A stretch of DNA of 64,000 nt from Pedobacter sp. ok626 (GTDB lineage: Bacteria > Bacteroidota > Bacteroidia > Sphingobacteriales > Sphingobacteriaceae): positions 124,001 to 188,000 of the forward strand of contig NZ_FNEX01000010.1 of assembly GCF_900100435.1 (NCBI RefSeq). The letters run 5' to 3'. The notes below the pieces were generated by a model. The model saw nothing but the letters and a program-made list of their open reading frames with translations. It did no database searches and was not told where the DNA came from. A program made the position numbers and the translations under genes. Within the stretch, counting starts at the first letter, position 1, and every line of letters begins with the position of its first letter. Shown here in pieces: positions 63,801-64,000 of this stretch.

Positions 63801-64000
63801 TACAATAAAAACGGGGATATTCTCAATTCAAGCGTAGGTAACAATCAGCTGACTGCGGATGACCTGGTATACATGGGAAGAGCTACGGCACCTTACTTTG
63901 GTGGTTTTAATAATGATTTCAGGTACAAACAATTCACTATGGGAGTTAGAATTTCTTACTCCATGGGCAATGTGATCAGAAAACCGTCGGTAGAGAGCTA
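60825..64000 (+). CDS. SusC/RagA TonB-dependent transporter with STN domain (set 3), 3' partial
   Basis: The frame opens at ATG 60825 (MKRKLLMILGLFLTVTFAQP, signal ending WAQ) and stays open to the right edge, so about 1058 residues are visible and the end is missing. STN (~24-95, ITLQKALAEIQKTYGTKFSY), carboxypeptidase-regulatory-like domain (~122-200, GKVTDEKGNPLVGVTVF), plug (~205-345, LIVIDGFPVMDNED, DDIESITVLKDAAAASIWGA) and most of the barrel. The STN domain and upstream sigma/FecR genes show cell-surface signalling. A SusD partner is expected just outside the window. The ligand cannot be inferred. Confidence 0.93.
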   Translation, partial: MKRKLLMILGLFLTVTFAQPAWAQEQITLQKALAEIQKTYGTKFSYQAGLVNNVKVGLNLPLTKSEPVENVLKKILYPNKMLFLYVQENYYTIIRDTREDEKQLEAARQNTPEPNYRTVTGKVTDEKGNPLVGVTVFPEGTNVRQGVISSSDGSYTLRLLGTADAIVFTYVGMQPKKLALGKSNVVNATLYNEQNVLNEVQVVSTGYAKISKERATGSFDLITKEDIKEVPSVNLLEKLEGETPGLQVNLRNNTISIRGRNSFGSGYNPSPLIVIDGFPVMDNEDGRAVLSKTASGNGTSGSAILSRFNPDDIESITVLKDAAAASIWGAQAANGVIVIETKKGRNTPPMINFGTNLSISAPSDLNNIKTMNSAQYIDLERELKDLGFITDPAVKPSWAAFNTNRPQSEALEWMFKVDRGTATIAERDAALAALGQIDNRSQIKDLLLQNAVSQQYNLSLSGGANKSTYYLSTNYTKDIPVFRGNKAESFFVNSNLNSKLFNDRVNLSFGLNYNYSNSVNNPAALDAMGTGQRGLRPYELLQDANGNNISRAIRYREEVVQDFMNKGYLSWRYSPLDELDQTDYNTQSNRLRFNMGVDTKIIEGVNFVVSGMLQRNIEETNNVDRVGSYSVRDMLNYATTVNTAGKLVTGIPYGGILGLSNYNGWEYSLRSQVNVDRNVGGLLNIAFLAGAEIRQNRYQSSTQQRYGFNEDIYQDKTVNPTVPYNNVDGWQSTISYNNTLRKNINRAMSYYSNIGLSFLSGKYVASGSIRFDDFTITGASRNQRAQPLWSAGLKWNAKLEPLVKDINWLNALNFRLTYGVSGTLPTGSGNVVTLNTSVDNLTNETTAQIASPANNQISWEKVKSFNFGVDFAILNNRLAFNIDAYDKRTADILYTFPYNSTYGWNSLMFNSASMKSHGFELGMRANVIRHKDYSWSSVFNFSYNTNEVTDSRLKKNTTSNIIGSSLPTVGLPVDYIYAYRWAGLDDKGQSQVYNKNGDILNSSVGNNQLTADDLVYMGRATAPYFGGFNNDFRYKQFTMGVRISYSMGNVIRKPSVES

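Noticed and set aside
1..64000. CRISPR arrays, tRNA, rRNA, insertion sequences and prophage genes
   Set aside because: I looked for regularly spaced repeats, transposase or integrase motifs and tRNA-like cloverleafs by eye and saw none. Small ncRNAs cannot be excluded without computation.

Overview
The window looks like chromosome from a Sphingobacteriaceae-type Bacteroidota (Pedobacter or a close relative). This rests on four SusC/RagA TonB-dependent transporters, intact SusD partners for three of them plus one orphan partial SusD, three ECF sigma / FecR anti-sigma / STN-SusC signalling sets, GH32 and GH97 enzymes, DUF4369/TlpA thioredoxins, LytS/LytTR regulation and a Bacteroidota-type promoter (TTTG - 21 nt - TAnnTTTG). 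No rRNA, tRNA, CRISPR array, insertion sequence or phage gene was seen. Genes are almost all on the + strand in tight operons; only a sensor kinase (35370-37178) and a GntR-type regulator (37820-38836) are on the - strand.

Region 1 (1-6085) is the 3' end of a fructan utilisation locus: a SusD (5' end outside the window), a DUF4960 surface lipoprotein, and two GH32 fructan hydrolases, one a lipoprotein with an atypical nucleophile motif and one canonical. Region 2 (6086-8162) holds an unfamiliar secreted beta-barrel-like protein carrying three copies of a glycine-rich peptide motif, a 5'-truncated SDR oxidoreductase remnant and a terminator.

Region 3 (8311-23431) is an ECF sigma / FecR / DsbD-N / STN-SusC / SusD / multi-thioredoxin / DsbD-N / DUF4369 / tandem trypsin-like protease cluster, ended by a terminator. 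Region 4 (23520-31721) repeats the theme in a shorter form: sigma, FecR, STN-SusC, SusD, thioredoxin. It is followed by a LytS-type histidine kinase whose extracytoplasmic part reads as a TlpA-like protein that has lost its CxxC motif, and by its LytTR response regulator (31850-35340). Taken together, 8.3-35.3 kb looks like a regulated outer-membrane import system with dedicated periplasmic thiol chemistry. Its ligand cannot be read from the sequence. This is the best candidate here for an undescribed system.

Region 5 (35370-38836) has an orphan TPR/HisKA_3 kinase, the remnant of a SusD-like gene and a GntR/LacI-hybrid repressor. Region 6 (38837-57012) is a complete polysaccharide utilisation locus that this repressor probably controls: SusC, SusD, a DUF5017 binding lipoprotein, three mutually related large proteins predicted as (alpha/alpha)6-toroid glycan-active enzymes, an SGNH esterase and a GH97 glycosidase. 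Four junctions overlap and the others are very short.

Region 7 (57061-64000) has a LysE exporter, an aldo/keto reductase and a third sigma / FecR / STN-SusC set whose transporter runs off the right edge.
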